Assembly (NCBI GenBank): GCA_029237695.1
Contig: CM055272.1
Location: 17,844,042 to 17,908,041 of the forward strand
Origin: Conchocele bisecta
Taxonomy: Eukaryota > Mollusca > Bivalvia > Lucinida > Thyasiridae
DNA: 64,000 nt
Reading direction: 5' to 3'
In this document: positions 1-9,498 of the stretch, in pieces
How positions within the stretch are numbered: the first letter of the stretch is position 1
Layout of the letters: every line of letters begins with the position of its first letter
Translations under genes and position numbers: made by a program
Notes under the pieces: model-generated
The model's database searches: none
What the model saw: the letters and a program-made list of their open reading frames with translations, nothing else
Told to the model about the DNA's origin: nothing

Positions 1-275
1 GGCCTCGTCCAGTATTCCCGCGACTTTTCCAAGTTTATATCCCCGATAGATTCCACAAAAAGGCCATTCATTCCTTATAATTCCAGCATTTGAAATAAAT
101 TCATCAAGAAAATGTGTTCATTTTCCGTTTTCTTAAGAATTATTTTAACTGCGCCTCATGGTTACGGAAAGTAGTTCGGCGTGGGAGTTTACTCGGATAT
201 AAATTTGGGACAGAGATTTGCTATGAGCCAATCAAATGTTAAGGAATTGTGTAAATATTTTTGTGCTGGAATTAT
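1..275 (-). repeat. Foldback family A, half copy cut by window start
   Basis: This matches the inverse of the full copies at 38579-38937 and 50227-50580 and the partial copy at 9119-9396. The full element has a unique arm of about 200 bp (with a run reading CCCACGCCGAACTAC) and a near-perfect palindrome whose arms read CGGGAATACTGGACGAGGCC. Only the inner half-palindrome and the unique arm are present; the rest lies outside the window. No protein is encoded. Confidence 0.85.
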
Positions 276-296
276 ATTAGAAATATACTGTAAAAA

Positions 297-360
297 ATAA
301 CCCGAAACTTCTGTCTGTAACGCATGGCGACGTAAGTAACAGACAGAAGTATCGGGTTAA
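297..360. repeat. Isolated 64-bp hairpin
   Basis: Arms of about 21 bp (left ACCCGAAACTTCTGTCTGT, right its inverse with one extra base) flank a loop of about 20 bp. It has the size and form of a MITE, but no second copy was seen in the window. Confidence 0.6.
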
Positions 361-1184
361 TATAAAAATATAACATGACGTCATGCCGTTCGGAAACCAC
401 GTGATCCCACACCATGGTTTGTTTGTACTTGAGTATGTCAATACTGGCCCGTGTTCCTAATTCTAAACCGAATGGCACGCCCTTCTTAGAGTGTGCTGAT
501 ACGGTGGTCACTCCAGGGGCGTCACCTGCATTTTTTTAAAAGGGGGTTAAAAAAGCGGAATATGTAAGGGGTCCAGGGGATACGCCTCCGTTAAACTTGC
601 CAATGGTCAACATTTCTCAACATATAGTCATTTGGCAATCTCAACTCGCAATCAAACAGTTTGATGCTCAGTCAATCAATCTGCTTGATTTCATGCAAAA
701 TATTCAAGCAAAGAAAAAATTTACAACTCTTGGCAAGATTATCGCAGGAGATGGTGTACCCCTGGACCGCTTACATAGTGCAGTTGCTTCACAGCCCCGT
801 GTTTGATTGTCAGAAGCCAAAAGTTGCATTCGGGTATGTTTGGACAACAACTAGCTCCTGTGCAAATAGTTTTGGTTCAATTTAAGAAGCGTTTTTCTGA
901 AAATTGGCATATTACAATTATACATTATATTTACACTGTCCTTAAATTCATAATGGAAACTCCCATCCAGCGTATTGTGTTTATATCCCAGTACATCACA
1001 TTAGCCCCACCGCGACGTTATAGATTCGTTAAAGTTTGTTGACGTCATTATATTACATGACGTTTATCGTTGTTGTCAATAACGTCACAATATTGACCGG
1101 CAACGTCGCTGTTCCATGAATTGCCACAAAACGACGAAAAACAATATGATTCCTTACTTTTACGCCGTATACGGTTATTTACAA
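361..1184. other. No recognised gene
   Basis: About 0.8 kb with several short open frames but no recognisable domain and no strong exon signature. A run near 511-590 beginning CAGGGGCGTCACC may be the eroded end of another transposon. Nothing else could be supported. Confidence 0.4.
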
Positions 1185-1355
1185 TTTTGAAACTATCCGA
1201 AAATGCAATGTAAGTAATAAAACCATGGGCATTTGGGTTTACTGTAGTATGAAAAACATTTGGTATGTTTAAAGTTTGGACTCCACTCACTTTAGACAGA
1301 CCAAATGTTTGTATTATTCCATTAAACGCAACTTCCCATGTTTTATTCATTAAAT
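1185..1355 (-). repeat. Palindromic MITE family W, copy 1
   Basis: Imperfect palindrome centred near 1284, with arms around ACATTTGGT.TGTTTAAAG. The same sequence in reverse orientation is at 5818-6004, including the flank AATTTTGAAACTATC and the motif AAAACCATGGGC. Non-coding. Confidence 0.75.
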
Positions 1356-1702
1356 AAAGCTATGGTCAGAACCGCTAGTCTATATGTACCATGATAAGAG
1401 AAAAAGAAAACATGTTGGATTAATAGAAAACAAAAGTAAACAAAGATATACAGACATTGCCTGTTAGTCTAATTGCTATACGTTTGGCGTCGTTTGACTG
1501 TGTCTTGATTAGTCGGAATTTTGAATAGTATAATGTCTGCTCATTTATGCTCATTCATGCACTACAAATGGCTATCTCGGACCTCATTGATATCAACGAT
1601 CTCCCGCTGGCTCCAAAAAGGGGTTTAGTACGAACCCATGGGACCTCCTCTGACGACGCTCTTGCCATCTGATAAGATAGACGATCGTTTCCACTATCTT
1701 AG
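1356..1702. other. No recognised feature
   Basis: About 350 bp between two MITEs. I see no repeat shared with the rest of the window and no coding signature. Confidence 0.4.
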
Positions 1703-1906
1703 TTGTGGCTATGACTGGAGTAATGGGGATTACGGTTTTTTGCGACCAGTGGAGATCCAGATCAGACTGTGCATCCGCACAGTCTGATCAGGATCTGCAC
1801 TTTTCGCATTTGCTTGAATGAACACCCGTCATGCTTCTTCTAGCAAGCAATGTATGTTGTCGTTATCAGGCAACATGGGTGTGCTATCTGAGCAGGAGCT
1901 ACTATG
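1703..1906 (+). repeat. MITE family B, copy 1
   Basis: Family B begins with GTGGCTGTGACTGGAGAAAT or a close variant. It carries an internal hairpin around CAGATCAGACTGTGCATCC, then CACCCGTCATGCTTCT and an AAGCAATGTATGT run, and ends with the inverse of the start. Here the left end, the hairpin (1755-1800) and the central part are clear; the right end is eroded. Other copies are at 16378, 28513, 30321, 30588, 44645, 44951, 56338 and 58653, and the tandem arrays after 56483 are built from it. Confidence 0.85.
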
Positions 1907-2196
1907 ACACAAATACGATCATGTTTTCTTTTTTCATAATAAAGGATTTTTTATTCCCAAATATTCAACACTTTTCGTAAATTGTGTCGAAAGTTGACAC
2001 ACGTTTCAGACCTCATGTGTAATTGTATTTCGCATGTGCTCTGAATGTCCTGTCGAATTTTAACGTTGATCGCATACCGCATGCCAACATTCGGAAATGT
2101 TCACTTGCCAATTTTCTTTACGGAACATTTTAATGATGTTCGAACTACGAAATACGACGATAAGACAATGGTGGTACACTAATATTAATTATAAAT

Positions 2197-2272
2197 GTGC
2201 ACTGACCCGGGAATCGAACCCGGGATATCTGGTTTACCGTACTATCGCTCTAACCAACTGAGCTAACCGGGC
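2197..2272 (-). repeat. tRNA-like segment in downstream LTR copy
   Basis: Read on the minus strand: acceptor-like GCCCGGT, an A-box/D-arm TAGCTCAGTTGGTTAGAGC, then a T-arm/B-box GGGTTCGATTCCC. The anticodon arm does not fold cleanly, so this is a tRNA-derived internal Pol III promoter rather than a functional tRNA gene. Confidence 0.75.
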
Positions 2273-2416
2273 ACGAATACACACCGTCTCCCCATAGTGA
2301 GTTACGTACCGTGACATACTTCACCGCCAAATTGAAATTCGTCCGCGAATTCTATATTAAATTCGTCTCTGAATTCTATGATTGTTGGTACATTTGGGCA
2401 GTATTTATCAGTCACA

Positions 2417-2434
2417 GTCCCTCGTTGGGCGCCA
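2417..2434 (-). promoter_or_regulatory. Candidate primer-binding site (tRNA-Lys type)
   Basis: TGGCGCCCAACGAGGGAC on the minus strand, two bases downstream of the LTR end TGTGACA. Many retroelements primed by lysine tRNAs use TGGCGCCC-type sites. Position and sequence both fit a reverse-transcription primer site. Confidence 0.55.
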
Positions 2435-2455
2435 AATGTCACAGGGCGAGAACAA

Positions 2456-2532
2456 TGTGCACCGGCCCGGGACCCGAAAACGGGACCTCTGGTTTACTAT
2501 GCCATCACTCTTACCGACTGAGCTAGCCGTGT
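2456..2532 (-). repeat. tRNA-like segment in upstream LTR copy
   Basis: Second copy of the tRNA-like block, more decayed than the one at 2197-2272: the D-arm reads TAGCTCAGTCGGTAAGAG and the T-arm is damaged (CCGTTTTCGGG). Spacing to the other block is 260 bp. Confidence 0.7.
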
Positions 2533-2593
2533 ATGAATACACACAATCTCCCCATAGTGAGTGACGTACTGTACCGGGACAAATGTGTATATA

Positions 2594-2796
2594 GTGGAAC
2601 CTCTCTAAACCGGATACCAAGAAAGCACCTGTGATCTAATTTTTGATCAGTTGCTTGGTCATTTATCTCAGGTTATAATGTCTGTCTGTACACAACTATG
2701 GCTTAGAATAATCAAATGCCTGATTTGCAGTGAAACATCTCTAAGCCGGACACCCTGGGGACCTCCCAGGGTGTCCGGTTTAGAGAGGTTTCACTG
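2594..2796. repeat. Pogo-like MITE X with terminal 69-bp hairpin D
   Basis: Starts AGTGGAACCTCTCTAAACCG and carries an inverse CAGTG...CACTG hairpin of 69 bp (2728-2796) at its far end, with the stem CCGGACACCCTGGGG. Composites of similar size are at 49398-49604 and 59854-60057, and the hairpin alone occurs elsewhere. TA dinucleotides flank most copies. TIRs starting CAGT with TA targets are typical of Tc1/mariner-pogo elements. Confidence 0.75.
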
Positions 2797-2918
2797 TAAC
2801 TGTAGACATACATTGTATATGCATATATCATATGGAGGCAAGATCGGATAATGCGAAATCCATTGTATATGCGATCAGCAGTCACAAAGCAAAATATCAG
2901 GCATCTCAAATGGTGACT

Positions 2919-3514
2919 TACTGTCTGTTTCCCGAAACCTGCCCGAATTGTATTGCTATATAAACAATACACAAACATTGTTTATTGGCATAATATTAAA
3001 TTTTAATGAAATTGAAGAAATTTGTTTATTTCACGGAATTTGGTCAAATTAGGGGATAACCATGCTTTGTTTTTCTATTTGGAGCGGTATGTGGGAGGTT
3101 TTATGGTCTGTGAATCACTGCAGTTTTACGGCGACAGCGTGAGGAAACATTGGAGGAAAATGAGGTGGAGAACATTGAGGAGGAGTCGAAACACGAAAAA
3201 AGATGGCTTGGAAATGATCGAACTAAGAAAACAAATGTAAGATTTTGAAAATCGGTCCACTATTTCTGAAAGTAGAAAAAATATCCACATATTGAATCCC
3301 CATAGATATCTTCACTCTCTGTGAAGATGTCTATGGGGATTTAACATGGGAATATTGTTTTTTCGCCATAAAATCGATAATTCACGAAATTTCACGAAAT
3401 AAAAATAAGGCTCATTCTTAAATTTTGCTATAATTTAATATTATCGAAAAAATATTGTTTTTGCCTTGTTTATATAGCCGTAAAATCTGGGCATGTTTCG
3501 TGAAACAGACGGTA
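2919..3514. repeat. Foldback MITE family E, copy 1
   Basis: Terminal inverted repeats ACTGTCTGTTTCNCGAAAC / GTTTCGTGAAACAGACNGT enclose AT-rich arms and a central hairpin in which GGGGATTTAACATGGG faces its inverse around a short AAGATGTCTATG stem (about 3290-3350). Related copies are at 9499, 12974, 13528 and 35343. Short open frames inside are not shared between copies. Confidence 0.85.
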
Positions 3515-3772
3515 GTACATGTATCAAGCCTTCTGAGCGTGGTTGCTGACCAAGAAATAAATATATTACATGCTACATGTACCCAGTGATTTACCGTGAT
3601 TCTGGAAAGATTTATTTCCTTAAGGAAATATTTCCTCCTGGAAGTTCGCGAGAAGTAATTGACGTCACGTGTTGACGTCATTTCCGGCGGAAAAACAATT
3701 GTCAATTTTGGCAACCTTATAAGTTGGCCTAAGAGCAAATTTCACGTTTTTTGAAGAGCATGCAATATATAA

Positions 3773-3897
3773 TTTATTCCAATACCATTTTAAAATACCG
3801 GATTTATTTCCGTTGACGTCTCCGCACTCGTTTCTTTATCGCATTTCCAAATGTCTCGGGAAATAAATCCGGTATTTCAAAATGGTAGTTGAATAAA
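3773..3897. repeat. 125-bp palindromic MITE, single copy
   Basis: Inverted arms of about 38 bp (CCATTTTAAAATACCGGATT and its inverse) separated by a 45-bp loop. No other copy was seen in the window. Confidence 0.65.
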
Positions 3898-3907
3898 CTC
3901 TATTTAA

Positions 3908-3998
3908 TAATTAGACCGCTTTTTCCAGATCCTGGCCCCATGTGTTATATTCCGGAACATCAACATATACAGTGGGACAGTATTTCATCATATAAGAA
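3908..3998 (-). pseudogene. Duplicated 91-bp end of the adjacent exon
   Basis: Direct repeat of 4174-4264 with one visible mismatch, at 3935. Read on the minus strand it repeats the last codons of the neighbouring exon, ending in the same stop. The mismatch changes a glycine codon GGT to GGC, so it is synonymous. The two copies are separated by MITE F. This copy has no upstream coding sequence and is probably untranslated. Confidence 0.75.
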
Positions 3999-4002
3999 GC
4001 TG

Positions 4003-4169
4003 GGCCCGTTTGTTCAAAACACCAGTTAGCTTAACGGACTGTTAAATCCTTAACGGACTGTTAAATCCTTAACTGAATGGTTACAATCTCTGTTAAAACA
4101 GAGATTTTAACCATTCAGTTAAGGATTTAACAGTCCGTTAAGCTAACGGATGTTTTGAACAACCGGGCC
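4003..4169. repeat. Palindromic MITE family F, copy 1
   Basis: Starts GGCCCGTTTGTTCAAAAC and ends with the inverse. It is flanked on both sides by CTG (4000-4002 and 4170-4172), a probable 3-bp target duplication. Internal arms are rich in TTAACGGACTGTTAAATCC. It sits exactly between the two copies of a 91-bp direct duplication. A second copy is at 37523-37637. Confidence 0.85.
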
Positions 4170-4173
4170 CTGG

Positions 4174-4397
4174 TAATTAGACCGCTTTTTCCAGATCCTG
4201 ACCCCATGTGTTATATTCCGGAACATCAACATATACAGTGGGACAGTATTTCATCATATAAGAACCTGCTATAAGTACTATGGGCAGTTCTTCATTGCAT
4301 ACCTTAGTGTGAAATACAACAATGATACGTCTGTTGGTTTGCATCGTCGCTATAACTTGTGTGAATGGATTTTTCAGAAATAATCCATGCGAAATAA
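4174..4397 (-). CDS. Terminal exon of an unidentified gene
   Basis: An open frame on the minus strand of about 73 codons, with residues such as NPFTQVIATM, RRIIVVFHTKVCNEELP and YCPTVYVDVPEYNTWGQDL, then a stop. The composition looks like a real globular protein rather than a chance ORF. A possible splice acceptor (CTCCATGGAG) would start the exon at 4397 with two bases of a split codon. The downstream 91-bp duplicate differs only synonymously, which supports coding constraint or recent origin. I do not recognise the family, and no upstream exon was found. Confidence 0.45.
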
Positions 4398-4628
4398 CTC
4401 CATGGAGGTAGGTACATACATATATGATGTTAAAGCAGCTATATATAATGTAAAATATCACTATGTAAAGCAAAAAAGCATCCTTGTTGGTTTAATGATT
4501 AATATATTATTCTGTATTCTGCATTCTGACAAACAATCTAGATCATTATCAGGCTACATGGGTTTGCTATTTGATCAGCTACACTGGACACAAATCTCAT
4601 TAGCCTCATTTCTCGAGTCAAAGCTTAA

Positions 4629-4900
4629 TACCAGAACAGAACAGAACAGAACAGAACATACTCTTTATTTCGCAAAATCTCAGACCACGCAGTGGTACAT
4701 GAGTGCATACAGGTACATGTACAAGCATATCTTGTATTGTCAACAACAACAAGACGGACGGCATGAATACATATAAATATGGTGAACAACCGATTTGATA
4801 AGAATATGTATGTATGATAGTGGTTGACAAAGCTGGTATATACTCAATACTGGTCGATAAGCATGCAATTAAATACAACTATCTGAGCACGTACCAAGTT
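4629..4900 (-). mobile_element. LINE 3' end with pentamer tail
   Basis: Read on the minus strand, an untranslated stretch with AAATAAAGAG runs into a tail of GTTCT pentamers (4631-4660). Short tandem tails of this kind mark the 3' end of many non-LTR retrotransposons. No coding part remains. Confidence 0.5.
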
Positions 4901-5296
4901 CTCATAGACGTCTCTCGCAAGTAATGGATTATGGGTGAGGGTGAGATTGTGTGTTTGAGCGAGTTTGTTGGGAGAAATGTATTACACCTTTGTGGCATGG
5001 TACGGGAAACATGAATTAAACGGCAGATCAGTGTAGATACACAAGACAGTTTACTGGCTGCTTACGTTTCTCAAGATCGGTTCGCTTGATTTCTATAATC
5101 AAGCTAACCCAAATGTTGTACTGATTCTTTATGTTAATGGTAGGAGACATGGGGCACACCCTCACATGCGGTCGAAACGCGAAAGTGTGTGAGGGCATGG
5201 TAGGTCACCTGTACTTGGGGAGTGTACATGATAGTGTTACAAGTGAACAAGCAAGTGATATGAATTTGATACCAGTTATAGCGACATTCAAAATGT
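4901..5296. other. No recognised gene
   Basis: About 400 bp. The only structure seen is an imperfect inverted pair CCCTCACA / TGTGTGAGGG near 5160-5195. Confidence 0.4.
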
Positions 5297-5816
5297 GATT
5301 AAGGACCAGTGCTACACCTGATCATCCTTTGTTTCAAAGATAATTGCTGTGTGAATGTGATTGGATTTATGTATAACATATACATGTTTGTGAACACTGC
5401 CTCCTTACTGTATCGTATACGGCACATGGATTGGCCAACTCGACTATGTGTATTCCAGCCATCAATTATATTACACCGAAGTGTAGAATATGTCAGTTTT
5501 CTGGAGAGTTCTGTGCCTTTATTTAACAATACGAATCACCATTGCAAACAGCCTCATACACACAAATTGTGACAGTGTGTCACTTTTACCTGTCTAACCA
5601 CACAACACATACCGTACAGACATACCACTGTATTCTATTATTCGGCACTGTTACAAGAGTATATACGGCCCATGTGTATTTACATACAGCATTGTTCTAC
5701 ATCGCATTGTCAGTTCTTTGTAAAACGGCAGAAGAGATGAAACATGCTGGAACATACAAAGATGGCCGAGTTGACCACTCCATGTGCCGTATACGGTAAA
5801 GAGGCAGTGTCCACAT
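5297..5816. repeat. Foldback repeat family G, copy 1
   Basis: About 520 bp also present at 51155-51595. It has long inverted arms around GTATACGGCACATGGA (about 5415-5435) and the inverse TCCATGTGCCGTATAC (about 5780-5800), next to AACACTGCCTC / GAGGCAGTGTC. The two copies differ internally by indels. Several short open frames inside are not conserved between copies. Confidence 0.75.
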
Positions 5817-5817
5817 C

Positions 5818-6004
5818 ATTTAAGGAATAAAACCATGGGCTGTTGCGTTTACTGGGGTGAATAATACATTTGGTCTGTTTAAAGTGCGGACTCCCCGCAC
5901 TTTAAACAGACCAAATGTATTGTTCATCTCCGTACACGCAGCATGGTTTTCTTACTTATATTTACACTGCATTTTCTGATAGTTTCAAAACTGTAAATAA
6001 CCAA
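5818..6004 (+). repeat. Palindromic MITE family W, copy 2
   Basis: Central palindrome CATTTGGTCTGTTTAAAGTG / inverse at about 5865-5925. The rest matches the inverse of 1185-1355. It directly abuts families G and J. Confidence 0.75.
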
Positions 6005-6007
6005 ATA

Positions 6008-6549
6008 TGGCGTTTTATTACACTCTTGCAAATTATTTGCGCGGGTTTCGCTTTGAGAGAAAACCTGTAATCAACTCCTTACAAATAATACACCGTGAAG
6101 AGAACACCCGTAATTGCGCGCCTGTTTTCTTGCCAACCACGAGCTACAATGCAAAAAGTTGTTTGAAAATTTGGAAAGGGTCTCGACTAATCTAGAATGT
6201 TAATGTGATTGAACACATTCCAAACATGCACTCAAATATATCACATTTGACGTCACACAATGTAACGTCAAAACGCGGCAAAACACGTCATTGTATAACT
6301 ATTCATGCGCATATCACAAATCTTTGATTATAATCTCAAAAATAGACTAAATGTGCATATGTATCCGCCATGGAAGTGTAATAAATAGGATATTCCATCG
6401 TACATGTTTGAATAGCGGAAATAATACACTCGTGTCCGTCGGAGTCCGTGCAAGCAACTCGTTCGCTACGCTCACTCGTTGCGTACGCGGAAGCCGACGC
6501 ACTCGTGTATTATTTCCCGCTATTCAAAATGTACGATGGAATATTCTCT
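6008..6549 (+). repeat. Repeat family J, copy 1
   Basis: About 540 bp. Shared features are a start near TTATTACACTCTTGCAAATT, an internal TTTGACGTCACACAA and a terminal palindrome TATTCCATCGTACATGTTTG / inverse enclosing GCAAGCAACTCGTTCGCTAC. Copies are at 10112-10730, 36753-37360 (inverted) and 43225-43696. Apparent ORFs come from the palindrome and are not conserved proteins. Confidence 0.85.
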
Positions 6550-6735
6550 CTACAATTAAGAATAATCTTGTTTTACGTCATTTTGTCGCAATTCCTGGAA
6601 CAGCGACATTTCGAACTTTAACTAATCAACAACATCGCGCAATGTCACGTTTGTCTAATGTATTGTATTAGGATGTAAACGCAATACGTCGAATGGGCGT
6701 TTGCATTATTAATTTATAGAAGGTGTAAATATATT

Positions 6736-7221
6736 TAGTATATACCTACCCATGAAATACATAGTTATACGATGTAAATAAAAGTCGTATGTTCTCAAGA
6801 TGAAATAAACATCTTCCTGTGAAAATACGACTACTTCCGCTATCTATATTCATAACGCGCACCTGCAGTGCCGGACTGCAAATAGGCTGCAAATACACAT
6901 TCATTACCGTATACAGTCTAAAAAACTGTTAATTTCCATGGAGCGGTATATAATAAATAGAATATTCATATTTTTGCAACGAATATGACATATATGTTCA
7001 TCTCGTGGTGTGAAATGTCCATATTTCACTCGTGCCTAACGGCACTCGTGAAATATGGACATTCCACACCACTCGATAACGGCACGAGTGAAATATGGAC
7101 ATTTCACACCACGAGATGAACATATATGTCATATTCGTAACGGCACGAGTGAAATATGGAAATTCCACACCACTCGATGAACATATATGTCATATTCGTT
7201 GCAAAAATATGAATATCCTCT
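6736..7221 (+). repeat. Repeat family K, copy 1
   Basis: Begins with TATACCTACCCATGAAATAC, continues through CTGCAGTGCCGGACTGCAAA, and ends in a long palindrome with arms ATATGACATATATGTTCATC and GTGAAATATGGACATTTCAC. The hairpin here carries an extra tandem copy of one arm. An inverted copy is at 40345-40731, and a third is cut by the window end at 63792. Confidence 0.85.
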
Positions 7222-7249
7222 ATGTCTTTGAATCAAATGAGGATCAGGT

Positions 7250-7519
7250 ATAGAACGACCCGGGTCCTTATGGAGACAAATTTTATGCCATAGCAGGTCA
7301 CATATACAATCAATACCTGTTATAGCGCCCTTCCAAATGCGATACAATAGATACAATACACAGGCACATGTTATACCATAGCCGGTACCATATACATGTA
7401 CAGTCAGTACCCTGTTATAGCGACCTCAAATGCCATATTAGGCGCCGCGACTTTCCAAATGCTATACAAAGATACATGTTATGCTATAGCAGGCTCAATA
7501 CACTCAATACCCGTTTCAG
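7250..7519. repeat. Degenerate direct repeats upstream of an exon
   Basis: Three diverged units contain CAATACCTGTTATAGCG-CC followed by TCCAAATGC-ATACAA and ATGTTATACCATAGC. The last unit runs into the splice acceptor of the next exon, so that acceptor may derive from the repeat. Confidence 0.5.
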
Positions 7520-7731
7520 CGACCTCCCAAGTGCGAACGAAACGAGGACGATTGCGGTACCGACTGGTTGTAGCAATGGTACTTTCGACTGGAACTATCC
7601 TCAGGGGACAATAATCCTGACGTTCGCGCATGCGCGGACAGTCTGCATAAAGGACGCTCTCGGTGGAAATATATTCATCGTCACGGACATCACACAAGGA
7701 CAGTCGTTGCCGATGGACAAGCTGATTCGGG
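7520..7731 (+). CDS. Internal exon, Meteorin-like N-terminal domain
   Basis: Acceptor CCGTTTCAG is at 7511-7519 and a donor GTAAAA starts at 7732. The 212-bp exon opens with the last base of a split codon and ends with the first base of the next. Its 70 codons include GCSNGTFDWNYPQGTIILTF, then RTVCIKD and GGNIFIV. The spacing C..G...W.YP.G..., then VCI, then a G-NI strand resembles the CUB-like N-terminal domain of Meteorin and Meteorin-like, secreted proteins of neural and metabolic signalling in vertebrates. It joins in phase to the exon at 8799. The upstream signal-peptide exon was not found. The family call rests on pattern memory, not an alignment. Confidence 0.55.
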
Positions 7732-8457
7732 GTAAAATACATGTAGATACACTGTATCTCTTATTTACCATCCATGACGTTGAAATTGGTGGAAGTTAGT
7801 TTACACTAAACAATGTGACGTCAAACCCATACTTCCGCCGATTTCAAAGCAAATGATCCATCGTGAGTAGATATTAGTTAAATTCACAAGTTATACTAAG
7901 TATTGTCAGTGTAAAAGCTCGGTAACGTATTGATAAGCCTAGCCTACGTTAATAAAATGGTATCACCAGGCGACAGGCATATGGTCAGTGCATTGAGTCA
8001 TAGTAATATTACACTGCCAGAGATTGGATATTGAATGTTTTTCCAATTTCCAACCATACTAGGAACAGCAACAATTATATCGAATAGACGTAACGTTAGG
8101 TCAAGTCGAATGTTGATATCGATACTTAAACTACTTAAACAGGAGAACATTTACTTTAAACGTTACTTTTCTCATGAAATATATGGGATGTACACATACA
8201 TAAATTGGCAAAATGATTAATTAAAATGAATACTTTTTTGTTGTTGCTTACCATTATTCATTGCACCATTCTTATTAATTTGTTCAATCACATTTAAAGT
8301 TGCTATAATCCATTGGAGTTTACTGACTTTTTAATATTAATATGTTAATTATTTGATTCTGAGTTTTCACAATTTTGTCAAATTCTTGCGAAAATCTTGC
8401 TTTTTAATTTTTTTGGTGAAGATCGCGCTTATTTTTCGCAAAGTCAAAAGGCCCATG

Positions 8458-8700
8458 GGACCGTTTCACTAAACTTCGTACGACTTGAATGTTCGTAAGT
8501 GCAAATTTATGATCGTCTGGAAATTTCAATTTATGCTTTTCCATTTATTGAGCATAGTCTGCATATGCAGCATATGCTCAATAAATGTAAATCCAATACA
8601 TGTTTACAAAAAAAACATTGTTAATGTGATATTTACAGAGTATCATAATGTTTCTCTTACGAACATTTTAGTCGTACGAAGCTTAGTGAAACGGGCCCCA
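8458..8700. repeat. MITE family C, copy 1 (inside intron)
   Basis: Inverted ends CCGTTTCACTAAACTTCGTA / inverse, an inner TTCGTAAGTGCAAATTTA arm, and a core hairpin TGAGCATAGTCTGCATATGC. It lies in the 1067-bp intron between the two Meteorin-like exons. Confidence 0.85.
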
Positions 8701-8798
8701 TGCCCCTTCACAATTGCAGATACAAAGGCGATGATTAATATTACGTACATTTACCATACATTTAGAAACATTGCACATGTATGTTTAATCTATTTCAG

Positions 8799-8914
8799 AG
8801 TCCAGCGTGGACGTATGTACAGAGTTACACAACCACGGTCCAATACAACTCCAATTCGATGCCCCAGAAACAATGTACTATATGGGCGAAATCGCGTATT
8901 CAATCTTGTCCTAG
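8799..8914 (+). CDS. Terminal exon of the Meteorin-like gene
   Basis: A strong acceptor TTAATCTATTTCAG ends at 8798. The exon starts with two bases that complete the codon left open at 7731, giving GAG. Thirty-eight further codons, with SSVDVCTELHNHGPIQLQF and GEIAYSIL, end at a TAG (8912-8914). The C...G...IQLQF...Y.I pattern matches how the Meteorin N-terminal sandwich domain ends. The stop here means the protein lacks the C-terminal domain of vertebrate Meteorin. Phase match, acceptor and poly(A) signal together make the exon credible. Confidence 0.6.
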
Positions 8915-8952
8915 TTGACAATAGATTGTCATTGGGCAAGACAGACACCGAG

Positions 8953-8958
8953 AATAAA
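8953..8958 (+). terminator. Polyadenylation signal AATAAA
   Basis: AATAAA about 40 bases after the stop codon of the Meteorin-like terminal exon, followed by T-rich sequence. It implies a very short 3' untranslated region. Confidence 0.6.
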
Positions 8959-9073
8959 TTTGTATACTTTTGATATTTTTACTGTAATTATTATATATTG
9001 CTAATGAAAATTCATGTTAACAACTAACACAAACGAATATACATGTAGTACTACTACGTACATATACTTGAAA

Positions 9074-9116
9074 CAGAGTGGAACATCACTAAACCGGACA
9101 CCCTGAGTACCTCCCA
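9074..9116. repeat. Truncated hairpin D
   Basis: Left arm of the pogo-like hairpin (GTGGAACATCACTAAACCGG). The other arm has been replaced by a copy of family A. Confidence 0.7.
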
Positions 9117-9118
9117 CG

Positions 9119-9396
9119 CAGTAAACTCCCACGCCGAACTACTTTCCGCAACCGTCAGGCGCAGTTAAAATAATTCTGAAGAAAACGGAAAATAAACACA
9201 TTTTCTTAATGAATTTATTTCAAATGCTGCAATTATAAGGAATGAATGGCATTGTTGTGGAATTTATCGGGGATATGAACTTGGAAAAGTCGCGGGAATA
9301 CTGGACGAGGCCTTCCGGCCTTCGTCCAGTATTCCCGCGACTTTTCCAAGTTTATACCCCGATAAATTCCACAAAAAAGGTAATTCATTCATATAG
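9119..9396 (+). repeat. Foldback family A, 5'-truncated copy
   Basis: Contains the CCCACGCCGAACTAC unique arm and the complete palindrome (about 9240-9385). It lacks about 60 bp of the outer end present at 38579 and 50227. Confidence 0.85.
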
Positions 9397-9498
9397 TAAA
9401 TTTCTATGCATTCAATGTATTTCTGCAGGATATCGATACTTTTGAAATGATCATACTTGTGTAGTTGCCATAGAGTGTAACCGGGGTTACACTACTCT

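Larger units (their letters stand above)
2172..2581 (-). mobile_element. Miniature LTR retroelement (TRIM-like) with tRNA-like LTRs
   Basis: On the minus strand a 145-bp repeat (2581 down to 2437) starts TGTCCCGGTAC and ends CTCGCCCTGTGACA. It is followed after two bases by TGGCGCCCAACGAGGGAC (2434-2417), which looks like a primer-binding site for a lysine tRNA. After 120 bp a second, diverged copy starts TGTCACGGTACG (2316) and runs to about 2172. The TGTCAC...GTGACA ends are typical LTR inverted termini. Each LTR copy contains a tRNA-like block. Flanks share CATT, a possible imperfect target duplication. There is no coding capacity. The polypurine tract is weak and the second LTR has lost its 3' end. 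Alternative: two tandem tRNA-derived SINEs. Confidence 0.55.

Noticed and set aside
2197..2532. Functional tRNA genes
   Set aside because: A- and B-boxes are present, but the anticodon arms do not pair and both copies lie within a repeated element.
3655..3690. Pair of TGACGTCA-like sites as a cAMP-response promoter
   Set aside because: TGACGTCA words also occur inside several MITE families here and no gene start is nearby, so there is no support for a promoter.
8485..8973. 162-codon open frame across MITE C and the Meteorin-like terminal exon
   Set aside because: It is in a different frame from the spliced exon and runs through MITE C, which cannot be part of a conserved protein.
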